In this document: in pieces, positions 19,253 to 27,052 of the stretch | How the letters are laid out: each line of letters starts with the position of its first letter | Numbering within the stretch: position 1 is the first letter of the stretch | Assembly: GCF_003634455.1 (NCBI RefSeq) | Contig: NZ_RBLC01000002.1 | Coordinates: 62,001-126,000 of the forward strand | Length of the DNA: 64,000 bases | Direction of reading: 5' to 3' | Origin: Flavobacterium endophyticum | Lineage (GTDB): Bacteria; Bacteroidota; Bacteroidia; Flavobacteriales; Flavobacteriaceae | Translations under genes and position numbers: made by a program | The notes under the pieces: generated by a model | Told to the model about the DNA's origin: nothing | Database searches by the model: none | Seen by the model: only the letters and a program-made list of their open reading frames with translations

Positions 19253-19281
19253 TTGAAACTCGAAAAAGGTTTCTATATTTG
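19253..19281 (+). promoter_or_regulatory. Promoter of tRNA-Ser
   Basis: A complete Bacteroidota promoter: TTG at 19253-19255, an 18-base spacer and TATATTTG at 19274-19281. It lies 32 bases before the tRNA 5' end. Confidence 0.75.
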
Positions 19282-19313
19282 CACTCGCAATCAGGAAATG
19301 AGAGCAACATACT

Positions 19314-19398
19314 GGAGAAATGGCAGAGCGGTCGAATGCGGCAGTCTTGAAAACTGTTGACTGTAACAGGTCCGGGGGTTCGAATCCCTCTTTCTCCG
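19314..19398 (+). tRNA. tRNA-Ser (anticodon TGA)
   Basis: 85-base class II tRNA. The acceptor stem GGAGAAA pairs with TTTCTCC, with a G discriminator. The anticodon loop reads CTTGAAA, giving TGA for UCA codons. A long variable arm precedes the T-arm GGGGGTTCGAATCCC. The terminal CCA is not encoded. It is flanked by a promoter and a terminator. Confidence 0.97.
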
Positions 19399-19408
19399 CT
19401 GAACTAGT

Positions 19409-19446
19409 AAAACGCTGTAAAACTTATGTTTTACAGCGTTTTTTGT
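19409..19446 (+). terminator. Terminator of tRNA-Ser
   Basis: Perfect hairpin: AAACGCTGTAAAAC and GTTTTACAGCGTTT with a 4-base loop, then a T run. The same hairpin scaffold and its right flank recur after the two RCC1 genes at 30064 and 31818. Confidence 0.9.
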
Positions 19447-19590
19447 TTTGTAGCAGTATCAAAGAAGTTCATAAAATGGTAGCACCTTTCTTTTATGAAA
19501 TTACATTCAGTATCCCATACCTAATCACAATCTTAACACAAATTCCATTGTATACTGTGCGCATGACTTATCTTTAAAAAAAGTAAAGAT

Positions 19591-19968
19591 ATGTCAGCTA
19601 AAAACAAGAAGTTATTTGGGGTTTGGATGGATTCCCACAATGCAACCATCGTAGGGAATTTAGAGGAAGAAGAAAAAGTGTTTGCAGTTATTGGGCAGGT
19701 CAAAAACGCAGGCCCGGATAATAACTCCAACGAAAATGCAGCAAACAATCAGGAGATTTCCCTAACACAGAAATTCTTCAAGGAAATTGCCAGTCAAATG
19801 CCAAACATTGATGAAATCCATATAACAGGAACTGGGCAGATCCAGGAACAATTTATGAAATATCTGGCAGAAACACCACAATATAAAAATGTGGTAGTAT
19901 CAGAAAGTACCTCCAATAAAATGAGTGAAGAAAATCTGCTGTTGTTTATCAAAAAACATTTTAATTAA
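19591..19968 (+). CDS. Conserved hypothetical protein
   Basis: 125-residue soluble protein. The start KKLFGVWMDSHNATIV followed by an alternating strand pattern, and an ITGTGQIQEQFMKYLAETPQYKNVVV stretch (interrupted here for length), recall small proteins with an eRF1 domain 3-like alpha/beta fold. That link is a loose impression, not an assignment. No signal peptide or cysteines. A polar Asn-rich linker lies at about residues 42-55. It has no operon partner: the tRNA terminator is upstream and a gene-poor stretch follows. Coding status is good; function unknown. Confidence 0.7.
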   Translation: MSAKNKKLFGVWMDSHNATIVGNLEEEEKVFAVIGQVKNAGPDNNSNENAANNQEISLTQKFFKEIASQMPNIDEIHITGTGQIQEQFMKYLAETPQYKNVVVSESTSNKMSEENLLLFIKKHFN

Positions 19969-20061
19969 GTTTAAAACGACTTTGTGTTACCGCAATTGCA
20001 TGCTTTAAAAAAGTGGACCGGATATTCCAAAAGGTAGAATACATATTTCCTGAACTTCGCC

Positions 20062-20181
20062 ATGAGTATGAAATATTTAGAGGAAGCCGTATTTCGTATC
20101 ACTCAAAATTTTAACCTGGCTTTTAAATCCTATACCGGCATTACGCAGTCCAGTTCACAAAATATCTGTCAAAAAGCATAA
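20062..20181 (+). pseudogene. Possible relic of an AraC-family C-terminus
   Basis: A 39-codon frame ends with FNLAFKSYTGITQSSSQ, which resembles the second helix-turn-helix of AraC proteins (F-x-x-x-F-K-x-x-x-G-x-T-P-x-x-x-R). Upstream in another frame is more protein-like sequence, suggesting a frameshifted, truncated gene. A terminator hairpin overlaps its stop codon. Support is thin. Otherwise the stretch 19969-20468 shows nothing I can name. Confidence 0.3.
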
Positions 20182-20213
20182 AACCTGCGAACTTCAAAAT
20201 TTGCAGGTTTTTC
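20180..20213 (+). terminator. Terminator downstream of the AraC-like relic
   Basis: AAACCTGCGAA pairs with TTTGCAGGTTT (one G-U), followed by TTTT. Its presence suggests that a real gene once ended here. Confidence 0.6.
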
Positions 20214-20468
20214 TGTTTTATGACCTACCTCTCTTCTGCCTCCAAAATTTTCAAAAACCCGCAAAGTTTACGAGGCAATTCTGCGACCTTTTTTTGAACT
20301 GCTATCTTTTTATCATTAGGAATTAAGGCTGTTTTTTTATATCAATAAACTCAGAAACAAAAGACTTACTTGGAAAAAAGAAAGCAAACCGCCCAATTGA
20401 GAATATTATTAAAACTATTAAGCCTGTTTTAATTTCTGTTTCCTAAAAAAATATTCTTTTTTATTCTC

Positions 20469-20476
20469 TATATTTG
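20469..20476 (+). promoter_or_regulatory. Candidate -7 element before the kinase relic and kinase
   Basis: TATATTTG matches TAnnTTTG, 25 bases before the relic at 20502. It may drive the relic and the downstream kinase/regulator pair together. Confidence 0.4.
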
Positions 20477-20501
20477 GACATTTAATATCATATTTTGTCC
20501 C

Positions 20502-20645
20502 ATGCATAGGATTATTAAGACAACTGTTGTGCTTTTAATTGGTTTCTTTTATTCAAATTCCTATTGCCAGGATGATATTGATTCACTTAAAAATATAGGG
20601 GGCACTAAAGTCAGTTTTGAAACCCCTTACATTTACGAAAATTAA
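20502..20645 (+). pseudogene. Internally deleted histidine kinase relic
   Basis: A 47-codon frame joins a kinase-style signal peptide (MHRIIKTTVVLLIGFF, then NSYCQDDIDSLKN) directly to the extreme C-terminus of the LytS-type kinases of this window: GGTKVSFETPYIYEN, compared with GAKISFEIPYIYEN at the end of the next gene. The DNA over the last 60 or so bases also matches the 3' end at about 22585-22645, with mostly silent changes. The roughly 600 codons between are missing. It ends 18 bases before the intact kinase gene, so it is probably one of a former tandem pair. It could still be translated as a 47-residue secreted peptide. Confidence 0.75.
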
Positions 20646-20663
20646 ACCCCGATTGCCATTACA

Positions 20664-22640
20664 ATGTTTAAAATCCCCAAACTGCTAGTTTTAGCTTTTT
20701 CAATCCTGTTTTTTTCGAGCAGCTATTCGCAAGACAAGACTATTGATTCGCTGAAAATTGTCCTTAGGAACACCAAGGTCCATGACACTACAAAATTACA
20801 GGCGATATCTGACGTCATGGATAACTACTATTCACTAGACGACAAAAATTATTACTACCTTAATACTATATTGGGCAACTTAGCCCTGAAAAATTATAAA
20901 AAAGGCAATACCTTCAAAGAGCAAATAATATATGCCGAATGGCTTGCCGCGCATTATTCTATTGTAGCAAATCGATATTCCCAAAAAGCGATGCCCGAAA
21001 AAGCATTGGCTTACCACGACAAAGCTATTGCGATTTTAAGATCCATAAAATCCTATGATGAAATGTACGTAGTTTCTTTAAACAAAGCGGCATTTTATGC
21101 TAAGATGGAAAAAAACAAAGAGGCAATTCCGCTGATTTATGCGGCTCTTAAGTTTTATGAAAAGGATCCTGTGAAGTATGCCGAGCAAATGTCCTATGCC
21201 CTGACGATGATGGCCAATGTGTATTCCAGCCAAAACCAGTACGAAAAAGCCATATCTTATGACCTGAAAGCTATTGGTTACTATGATGCTTTTTATGCCA
21301 AAAATTCAATCACTCACACTCTTTACCTTAAAGCCTTGTGTTATGGCCATATTGCGTTCTGCTACACCCGGATGAAGGAATACAATCAGAGTATTATTTA
21401 CAATAGTAAAGCGCTGGCTATTACGAAAAAAATAGGAGCCGATTCGCAGACAGCACAAGCGTTGGCAAGAATGGGAGAGGCACACACAAAGCTTGGCCAT
21501 TTTGAGGAAGCAGAAAAATTATACCAGGAAGTTCTTGGAATGAAAAGCTTAACTGTAGAAAACGACAACCTATCCATTGCCATGTCTACGCTGGGTCTTG
21601 GGTTGCTCAATTTTGAAAAAGGAGATTTAGACAAAGCCAACTTATATTCCGCCAAAGGTTTTGCCTTGAGCAAAGAAACGGGTAACATCGCTCTTCAGAA
21701 ACAAGGCGCTGATTTGCTATATACGATAAACATCAAGACCAAAAATTTTGAGAAGGCCCTCGAAATGTATAAGTATTATGAAAAGATTGTCGACTCAACC
21801 CAGATTCTCGAAGCAAAAGGCGCTTTTGAAAAACAGCAGCTCCAATACGACTTCGAGAAAAAAGAACTAAACTACAAGCTCGTTTCCCAAAAGAAAGCGG
21901 CCGTTAAGAATAATTGGCTTATTGCACTTTCTGGCGCAATTCTAGTGCTGCTGCTAGGAGTTTATTTCTATTACCGAAATAACAAACAAAAACACGCCAT
22001 AGCCGGACTGGAGAAAAACCAGATCAAGCAGAAGCTTCTGATTACGCAGATGAATCCGCATTTTATCTTCAATTCCATTGATAACATCCAAGGGCTCATC
22101 CACGATAAGAAAGATAGCGACGCAGTAAATTACCTGTCCAAATTCTCAAAACTGACTCGACAAATTTTAGAGAATTCCAATGAAAACTACATTTCTTTAT
22201 CCGAAGAAGTCGAGATGATCGAGAACTACCTTTCCATACAGCAGCTGCTGTATTCCAACAAATTCGACTATAAGATTGAAGTAGAAGATGCCATCGATAC
22301 CGAAGCCATATTGCTGCCGCCAATGCTGACTCAGCCATTTATTGAGAATGCCATCAAGCATGGTTTGGGCAACAAGGATAAGAACGGAATGATCGAGATT
22401 CACTTTTACCTGAAGGAAAGCAAACTCTTCTTCGAGGTTTCGGATAATGGAAAAGGCTTTGATGCCGAGAAGAAAGTGACCAACCACAAATCGCTTGCAA
22501 TGACCATAACGAAGGAACGTCTTGTAAACTATACCAAAAATGCCGACTTTATCGTGCAGGCAGATAATATAAAAGATACCGATGAAAATATTGTAGGTGC
22601 CAAAATTAGTTTTGAAATCCCGTATATTTACGAAAATTAA
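20664..22640 (+). CDS. TPR-containing LytS-type sensor histidine kinase
   Basis: 658 residues. The signal peptide ends near SYSQ. It is followed by a periplasmic array of tetratricopeptide repeats (about 80-370, e.g. NQYEKAISYDLKAIGYYD), a coiled coil, one TM segment near 416-437 (NNWLIALSGAILVLLLG), and then a His_kinase domain with phosphorylated His466 in QMNPHFIFNS. The ATPase part has PFIENAIKHGLG and DNGKGF. The last residues PYIYEN are conserved in its paralogues. The cognate LytTR regulator starts 6 bases downstream. A signal sensed through periplasmic TPRs is inferred. Confidence 0.92.
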   Translation: MFKIPKLLVLAFSILFFSSSYSQDKTIDSLKIVLRNTKVHDTTKLQAISDVMDNYYSLDDKNYYYLNTILGNLALKNYKKGNTFKEQIIYAEWLAAHYSIVANRYSQKAMPEKALAYHDKAIAILRSIKSYDEMYVVSLNKAAFYAKMEKNKEAIPLIYAALKFYEKDPVKYAEQMSYALTMMANVYSSQNQYEKAISYDLKAIGYYDAFYAKNSITHTLYLKALCYGHIAFCYTRMKEYNQSIIYNSKALAITKKIGADSQTAQALARMGEAHTKLGHFEEAEKLYQEVLGMKSLTVENDNLSIAMSTLGLGLLNFEKGDLDKANLYSAKGFALSKETGNIALQKQGADLLYTINIKTKNFEKALEMYKYYEKIVDSTQILEAKGAFEKQQLQYDFEKKELNYKLVSQKKAAVKNNWLIALSGAILVLLLGVYFYYRNNKQKHAIAGLEKNQIKQKLLITQMNPHFIFNSIDNIQGLIHDKKDSDAVNYLSKFSKLTRQILENSNENYISLSEEVEMIENYLSIQQLLYSNKFDYKIEVEDAIDTEAILLPPMLTQPFIENAIKHGLGNKDKNGMIEIHFYLKESKLFFEVSDNGKGFDAEKKVTNHKSLAMTITKERLVNYTKNADFIVQADNIKDTDENIVGAKISFEIPYIYEN

Positions 22641-22646
22641 AAAAAC

Positions 22647-23396
22647 ATGTTAAGAGCCGTTGTCGTAGACGATATCGAAAATATCAGAAAAAAGAATATT
22701 GCCATTATCAAAGCCAGTTGCCCTAATGTTTCAGTAATCGGGCAGGCAGATTCTGTAGAATCCGGAATTGAAGCCATTAAGCAGCTTTCGCCGGATATTG
22801 TTTTTCTCGATGTTGAAATGCCAGATGGTACCGGTTTCGACCTGCTTCAAAAACTTAAACCGATTAACTTTAAGGTGATTTTCATTACGGGTTATGAGGA
22901 TTTTGCGATTCGGGCCTTCCGCTTTTCAGCTATTGATTACCTGTTAAAGCCGTTGGATGCGTCAGACTTGGTTGATGCTGTTAAGAAAGCTGAGGAAGCC
23001 CTGAGTAAGGAAGTTTTTGACATGAAGCTAAGCAATCTGTTCTCTAATCTCGAAAGGCCGAAAAACCTGCAGAAGCTAATCCTAAAAACGGCCGATAAAA
23101 TTTACTCGGTCAATATCCAGGATATTGTCAACTGCGAATCCGATAAAAATTATACCACTTTTAATTTCATTAATGCGCCAAAGCTTATTGTTTCTACCAA
23201 TCTTAAGGAATATGAAACGATGCTGTCGCCTTATAATTTTTTCAGGTCACACCAGTCGCACCTGATCAATATGGCGTATTTCGACCATTTCATCAAAACC
23301 GATGGAGGAAATACGATTATGATGAAAAACAAAACGGCCATACCGCTTTCAGTCCGTAAAAAGGAAGAATTCTTGGTCTTGCTCGAAAACCTTTAG
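22647..23396 (+). CDS. LytTR-family response regulator
   Basis: 249 residues. The N-terminal receiver domain has the phosphoacceptor Asp55 in VFLDVEMPDG, the conserved Thr/Lys region FITGYEDFAIRAFRF and IDYLLKP. The C-terminal LytTR DNA-binding domain (about 145-245) contains VNCESDKNYTTF and FFRSHQSHLINM. LytTR proteins bind pairs of short direct repeats about two helical turns apart. Exactly such a repeat lies downstream at 23415-23446, ahead of the next gene. Cotranscribed with the kinase. Confidence 0.94.
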   Translation: MLRAVVVDDIENIRKKNIAIIKASCPNVSVIGQADSVESGIEAIKQLSPDIVFLDVEMPDGTGFDLLQKLKPINFKVIFITGYEDFAIRAFRFSAIDYLLKPLDASDLVDAVKKAEEALSKEVFDMKLSNLFSNLERPKNLQKLILKTADKIYSVNIQDIVNCESDKNYTTFNFINAPKLIVSTNLKEYETMLSPYNFFRSHQSHLINMAYFDHFIKTDGGNTIMMKNKTAIPLSVRKKEEFLVLLENL

Positions 23397-23414
23397 GTCG
23401 AAAATTTCCCTAAA

Positions 23415-23446
23415 ACGAATTTCCTTTACTATCCTACGAATTTCCT
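23415..23446 (+). promoter_or_regulatory. Candidate LytTR operator (21-bp direct repeat)
   Basis: ACGAATTTCCT occurs at 23415-23425 and again at 23436-23446, exactly 21 bases apart. It lies 50-80 bases upstream of a good -7 element, where an activator would bind. Its binding by the regulator at 22647-23396 is inferred. Confidence 0.5.
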
Positions 23447-23496
23447 CCAAAAGGAAACGTATACACATTGCCTAAAATTTCCATTCCATTTTGATT

Positions 23497-23504
23497 TATG
23501 TTTG
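23497..23504 (+). promoter_or_regulatory. Candidate -7 element of the secreted protein gene at 23548
   Basis: TATGTTTG matches TAnnTTTG, 43 bases before the start codon. It has no ideal TTG at -33, consistent with a need for an activator. Confidence 0.45.
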
Positions 23505-23547
23505 ACCTGTAATTAAAAAAGTACTAACTTTTAAAGACATTAAAAAC

Positions 23548-24660
23548 ATGAAACAGATTAAAACCAGTGCGATGATTGTTGCACTATTATTTTCCTTTAC
23601 GGCAGCCAATGCGCAACTTTTGAATAAAGTTACAAAAGCAGCCAATACTGCCAGCAACGTGGTAGAAGGTGCCAAAGGTGTCGACAAAGTAGCAAAAAAA
23701 GTAAAAGGTAAAGCAGCAGCCGGCGGATTCGCAACCGGATTAAAGTTAGACTGGAGTATGTATAAGCAGACACCGGCCATAACTTTTAACTCACTTCTTT
23801 ATGGAACCAGAGACGGAAGATGTGCTGACTATACCGGCACCTTTATTCCGAATAAAACAGCAAGCGGAAAAGCAGTAGACTATACCGCAGACCAGTCAGA
23901 GTATTTAAGAATCAAGGTTTATAAAGACGGCGAATACATGAACTATTTTGAATATGACGGACATCAAGTTTTTGATGACGGTAAGAAGACAAAGTTTAAT
24001 GTGCCAAGCAGTCGTTACAAGCGTGATGGCGAATGGGTTGGATGGTCAGAATCATTTATAACAGACTGGGGCCCGGGTAATTACAGATTGGATTTTTATG
24101 CCGGCGACAAAATGTTCTATGCTTTCGACTTTGAACTGCACAAGCTGATAAACGATGACCCGTATGGTGCTATAAAAGATATGTTTGTTACACGTGGGCC
24201 ATGGAATAATTTTGCCTATTTGAATTATGCAGATACAGGAAATTTGGTTTTTGGGTACTATATCACACATGAAGAGTTTAAGCCGTTTCCTGCAAACAGC
24301 AAAAAAACGACCAAGAGTGTAAAGTGGTCGGTAAATATGTTTAAAGACAACAAATTGTATGCACAGCATTATGGAAACGGGCCTAACCAAGCTCAGGTAG
24401 AACAGGCCAAATGGAACGAAGTTTCTTGTGCTTTCAAACTGGTTAATAAACCAGGGGAAATCAAATTTGCTGACCTTACCGATGGCGCTTATAGAATTGA
24501 ACTTTCAGTTGAAGGTGAAAGCAATGCGAGGATCTACAAATTTACAGTTAAGGATAAAAAAGTAGTGCAAATACCTGAACAAGACAGAACTAAGAATACA
24601 GACCCTACCCGATTGATCGAAGGATGGAATGACTATTTCTGGTTGAAGCTTGAAAAATAG
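23548..24660 (+). CDS. Secreted protein of unknown function
   Basis: 370 residues with a clear signal peptide (ends TAANAQ). A Lys/Ala-rich helical segment (about 25-62) is followed by a beta-rich, Tyr/Trp-rich body with two similar halves, each with a D-x-Y-x-L-x-F-Y or Y-R-I-E-L-S pattern. There is no lipobox, no T9SS sorting domain and no cysteine pair in a redox motif. I do not recognise the family. It sits directly after a LytS/LytTR pair with a candidate operator and -7 element in between, so it is the best candidate target of that system. Confidence 0.75.
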   Translation: MKQIKTSAMIVALLFSFTAANAQLLNKVTKAANTASNVVEGAKGVDKVAKKVKGKAAAGGFATGLKLDWSMYKQTPAITFNSLLYGTRDGRCADYTGTFIPNKTASGKAVDYTADQSEYLRIKVYKDGEYMNYFEYDGHQVFDDGKKTKFNVPSSRYKRDGEWVGWSESFITDWGPGNYRLDFYAGDKMFYAFDFELHKLINDDPYGAIKDMFVTRGPWNNFAYLNYADTGNLVFGYYITHEEFKPFPANSKKTTKSVKWSVNMFKDNKLYAQHYGNGPNQAQVEQAKWNEVSCAFKLVNKPGEIKFADLTDGAYRIELSVEGESNARIYKFTVKDKKVVQIPEQDRTKNTDPTRLIEGWNDYFWLKLEK

Positions 24661-24730
24661 AGACAATAGTAGCTTTCAAAGACCAAAAAGTGAAAGCTAA
24701 TGCCTCAAATTTTTAAATAAAATAACTTCC

Positions 24731-24765
24731 AAAGCAACAATTATTAATAAAAAAATTGTTGCTTT
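24731..24765. other. Perfect 12-bp inverted repeat between genes
   Basis: AAAGCAACAATT (24731-24742) is repeated inverted at 24754-24765 around an 11-base AT loop. It lies 70 bases after the previous stop. It may terminate transcription, but no T run follows the right arm. Confidence 0.5.
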
Positions 24766-24813
24766 CGGCTCGTTAAAAAAAATAAAATACCAACTCTATT
24801 ATTTTAAGACAAA

Positions 24814-25998
24814 ATGAAAAAACAATTACTTCTTATCGCAATCGCGGGCTTGTTTACCTCGATGGCCAATGCAGCTGATTTGTATGTTAGGGCATCTGGA
24901 GCAAATGGTGCTTACACTACTGTATCTGCAGCTATAACAGCAGCTGCCAACGGTGACCGCATCATTATCCAGCCAAAAACCGATGGCTCTGCCTACGTTG
25001 AAAACTTGACCATCAACAAATCGCTAACTTTCGTTTCCGAAACCAATTACAACAAGTATTTCATCAGAGGAACGATAAATATCAATCCGGCTGCAGGACG
25101 CGTGGTGACGATAAGCAACTTAAATTCCGGTAGCTTTACCATTTACAACGTAATCGCAACAGGTCCAACAACTGGCGGAAGAACTACCATCAATCTGTTC
25201 AATTGCAATTTGAACAATGTGGATACAACCCAAGCGAACACAACCACAAACATGTCTGGATGTACCGTTGGCGGCTATGTGTTCTTTTCGCACGGAAGGA
25301 TAACCGGAAACAGAGTGCAGAGAATGACGGCCTACAACACTTCTTCTGATACTTCCCTGGCAGCTGACGATGTTGAAATTATAGGAAATTCAGCCTCTTC
25401 CGTAATTGCGAATCAACAGACCAGCTATAATTTTAAGTTCTACAATAATTTTACGTCAGGATTTGGAGTATACGCAACCAAAGCAGGCGGATCCAACGAA
25501 ATCGTAAACAATACAGTGTATGAGCCAAATGGCGGAGACGTAGCGCCAATTTATATCACCGGAAATGGCAATCCGGGCAGTGGCGGAAACGTTGCCATCA
25601 TGAACAATGCGATTTCTTTTGTTGTGGCCCAAACTAATACCTGTATCTATTCGGATAATATAGCAACAGTAACAGCGAGCTATAACGTATCTACAAATGC
25701 CTTTGTAGTAGAGGGAACAATCACACAAAGCAACAATACAGGATCTGTCAACATGAATTTCGACAATACAGCTTATACGGTTACAGGAGGCAATGTAAAT
25801 GCAGGAAACCCTGCGGTACAATATACCGATTTAGATTTAACCAGAAATGATGCCGGGCATTACGGCGGTTCCAACAGCTGGGCGAATTACTTTCCAGCGG
25901 ACAATGGCGGAAGGCCTCAGGTAAACTATTTTATCACCCCTAGAACCATTTTAAGCACCAGCACATTAAATGTAAGTGGATCAGCTTATTCTAAATAA
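24814..25998 (+). CDS. Secreted right-handed beta-helix-like protein
   Basis: 394 residues. The signal peptide ends SMANAA. The start of the mature chain (LYVRASGANGAYTTVSAAITAA) is the typical opening of pectate-lyase/parallel beta-helix proteins (vxxx-G--Tvq-Ai). Further repeats rich in Asn, Thr and Gly (NNTVYEPNGG, MNNAISF) fit stacked beta-coils. No T9SS sorting domain is visible. The function may be polysaccharide binding or lysis, or a surface structure; no catalytic residues could be picked out. It lies 18 bases before the next gene, so they probably form an operon. Confidence 0.75.
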   Translation: MKKQLLLIAIAGLFTSMANAADLYVRASGANGAYTTVSAAITAAANGDRIIIQPKTDGSAYVENLTINKSLTFVSETNYNKYFIRGTININPAAGRVVTISNLNSGSFTIYNVIATGPTTGGRTTINLFNCNLNNVDTTQANTTTNMSGCTVGGYVFFSHGRITGNRVQRMTAYNTSSDTSLAADDVEIIGNSASSVIANQQTSYNFKFYNNFTSGFGVYATKAGGSNEIVNNTVYEPNGGDVAPIYITGNGNPGSGGNVAIMNNAISFVVAQTNTCIYSDNIATVTASYNVSTNAFVVEGTITQSNNTGSVNMNFDNTAYTVTGGNVNAGNPAVQYTDLDLTRNDAGHYGGSNSWANYFPADNGGRPQVNYFITPRTILSTSTLNVSGSAYSK

Positions 25999-26016
25999 TT
26001 CGTAATTTAAAGTAAG

Positions 26017-26793
26017 ATGAGAAAATTTATATATACTATAACTGCAGTACTGGCTGTTAGCTTTTGTACTGCACAAAGCTCGATAACGCAGGCTGAATAT
26101 TTTTGGGATACCGATCCGGGAGTTGGACTTGGAACTGCTGTCCAGGCTGCCGATGGTAATTTCAACAGTGCTTTTGAACGATTAACCAAAACAGGAATTA
26201 CTGCACCAAGCGTAGGATTGCATAAATTCTGTATTCGAGTAAAAGACAATACCGGGCAATGGGGACCTGTTTTTACCAACATTATTAATGTGGAACAGCC
26301 TGGCACTACATCTGTAATGTCAATATTGCAAGCCGAATATTTCTGGGATACCGATCCGGGAGCTGGAAACGGAACAGCAATTTTGGCCACTGATGGCAGC
26401 TTTAACAGTGCCTACGAACAACTAAGCAGAACCGGAATCGCATTGCCTTCCGTAGGCTTGCACGTATTCAATATCCGTGTAAAAGACAACACGGGTCAAT
26501 GGGGGCCAGTTTTTAGGAACGTTGTTTCAGTACAGAATTCTTTGTCTACAGACGATCTTTCGCTTGCTAATTTAGTGGTTTATCCAAACCCGGTAAAGGA
26601 TGTACTGAATGTTTCGTTTGATAAAGAAATCAGAACCATCGCTGTTTTCAATACCTTAGGGCAGCAGGTTATGGAAAGACAAGTAAACGCTACTGAAACA
26701 GTTATTAATGTTTCGAGTTTAACATCAGGTACTTACTTTGTAAAGGTAGCTGCCGATAACGCCTTTAAAACACTAAAAGTTATAAAAGAGTAA
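26017..26793 (+). CDS. T9SS-sorted protein with two tandem repeats
   Basis: 258 residues. After a signal peptide (ends FCTAQ) come two copies of an about 83-residue repeat, each starting QAEYFWDTDPG and ending RVKDNTGQWGPVF, 88% alike by eye in their conserved parts. The C-terminal 75 residues are a type A T9SS sorting domain (VVYPNPVKDVLNVSF ... GTYFVKV ... LKVIKE). The protein should therefore be exported by type IX secretion and anchored or released at the cell surface. The EYFWD-TDPG repeats occur in other Bacteroidota surface proteins; their ligand is unknown. Confidence 0.85.
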   Translation: MRKFIYTITAVLAVSFCTAQSSITQAEYFWDTDPGVGLGTAVQAADGNFNSAFERLTKTGITAPSVGLHKFCIRVKDNTGQWGPVFTNIINVEQPGTTSVMSILQAEYFWDTDPGAGNGTAILATDGSFNSAYEQLSRTGIALPSVGLHVFNIRVKDNTGQWGPVFRNVVSVQNSLSTDDLSLANLVVYPNPVKDVLNVSFDKEIRTIAVFNTLGQQVMERQVNATETVINVSSLTSGTYFVKVAADNAFKTLKVIKE

Positions 26794-26891
26794 TACGTTT
26801 TTTATTTTGATTACGCCTCAGTTTAGGTATTTTACAAAATAGTAATGTAACTAACTGAGAAAGAATATAAACTTATAATTATTGATAGATG

Positions 26892-26924
26892 AAGAGACAA
26901 CCTGTTGGTTGTCTCTTTTTTTTT
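26892..26924 (+). terminator. Terminator after the two-repeat T9SS gene
   Basis: GAGACAACC and GGTTGTCTC with a 4-base loop, followed by a run of T. It lies about 100 bases after the stop codon. Confidence 0.88.
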
Positions 26925-27012
26925 GACGGTAACGGCCAGATTATTTATTGAATTATTACAGAGGTGCCCTTTAATTTTTTTTTAAACTAACATTTAGGGT
27001 ATAAGAATATGC

Positions 27013-27020
27013 TAACTTTG
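27013..27020 (+). promoter_or_regulatory. Candidate -7 element of the sugar dehydrogenase gene
   Basis: TAACTTTG, an exact TAnnTTTG, lies 32 bases before the start at 27053. Confidence 0.45.
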
Positions 27021-27052
27021 TTTAACCAAACCTACTAATTCATTAAATCGCT

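Noticed and set aside
20281-20460. AT-rich stretch checked for a small RNA or promoter
   Set aside because: No hairpin with a T run and no conserved RNA motif recognised; nothing beyond the -7 element at 20469.
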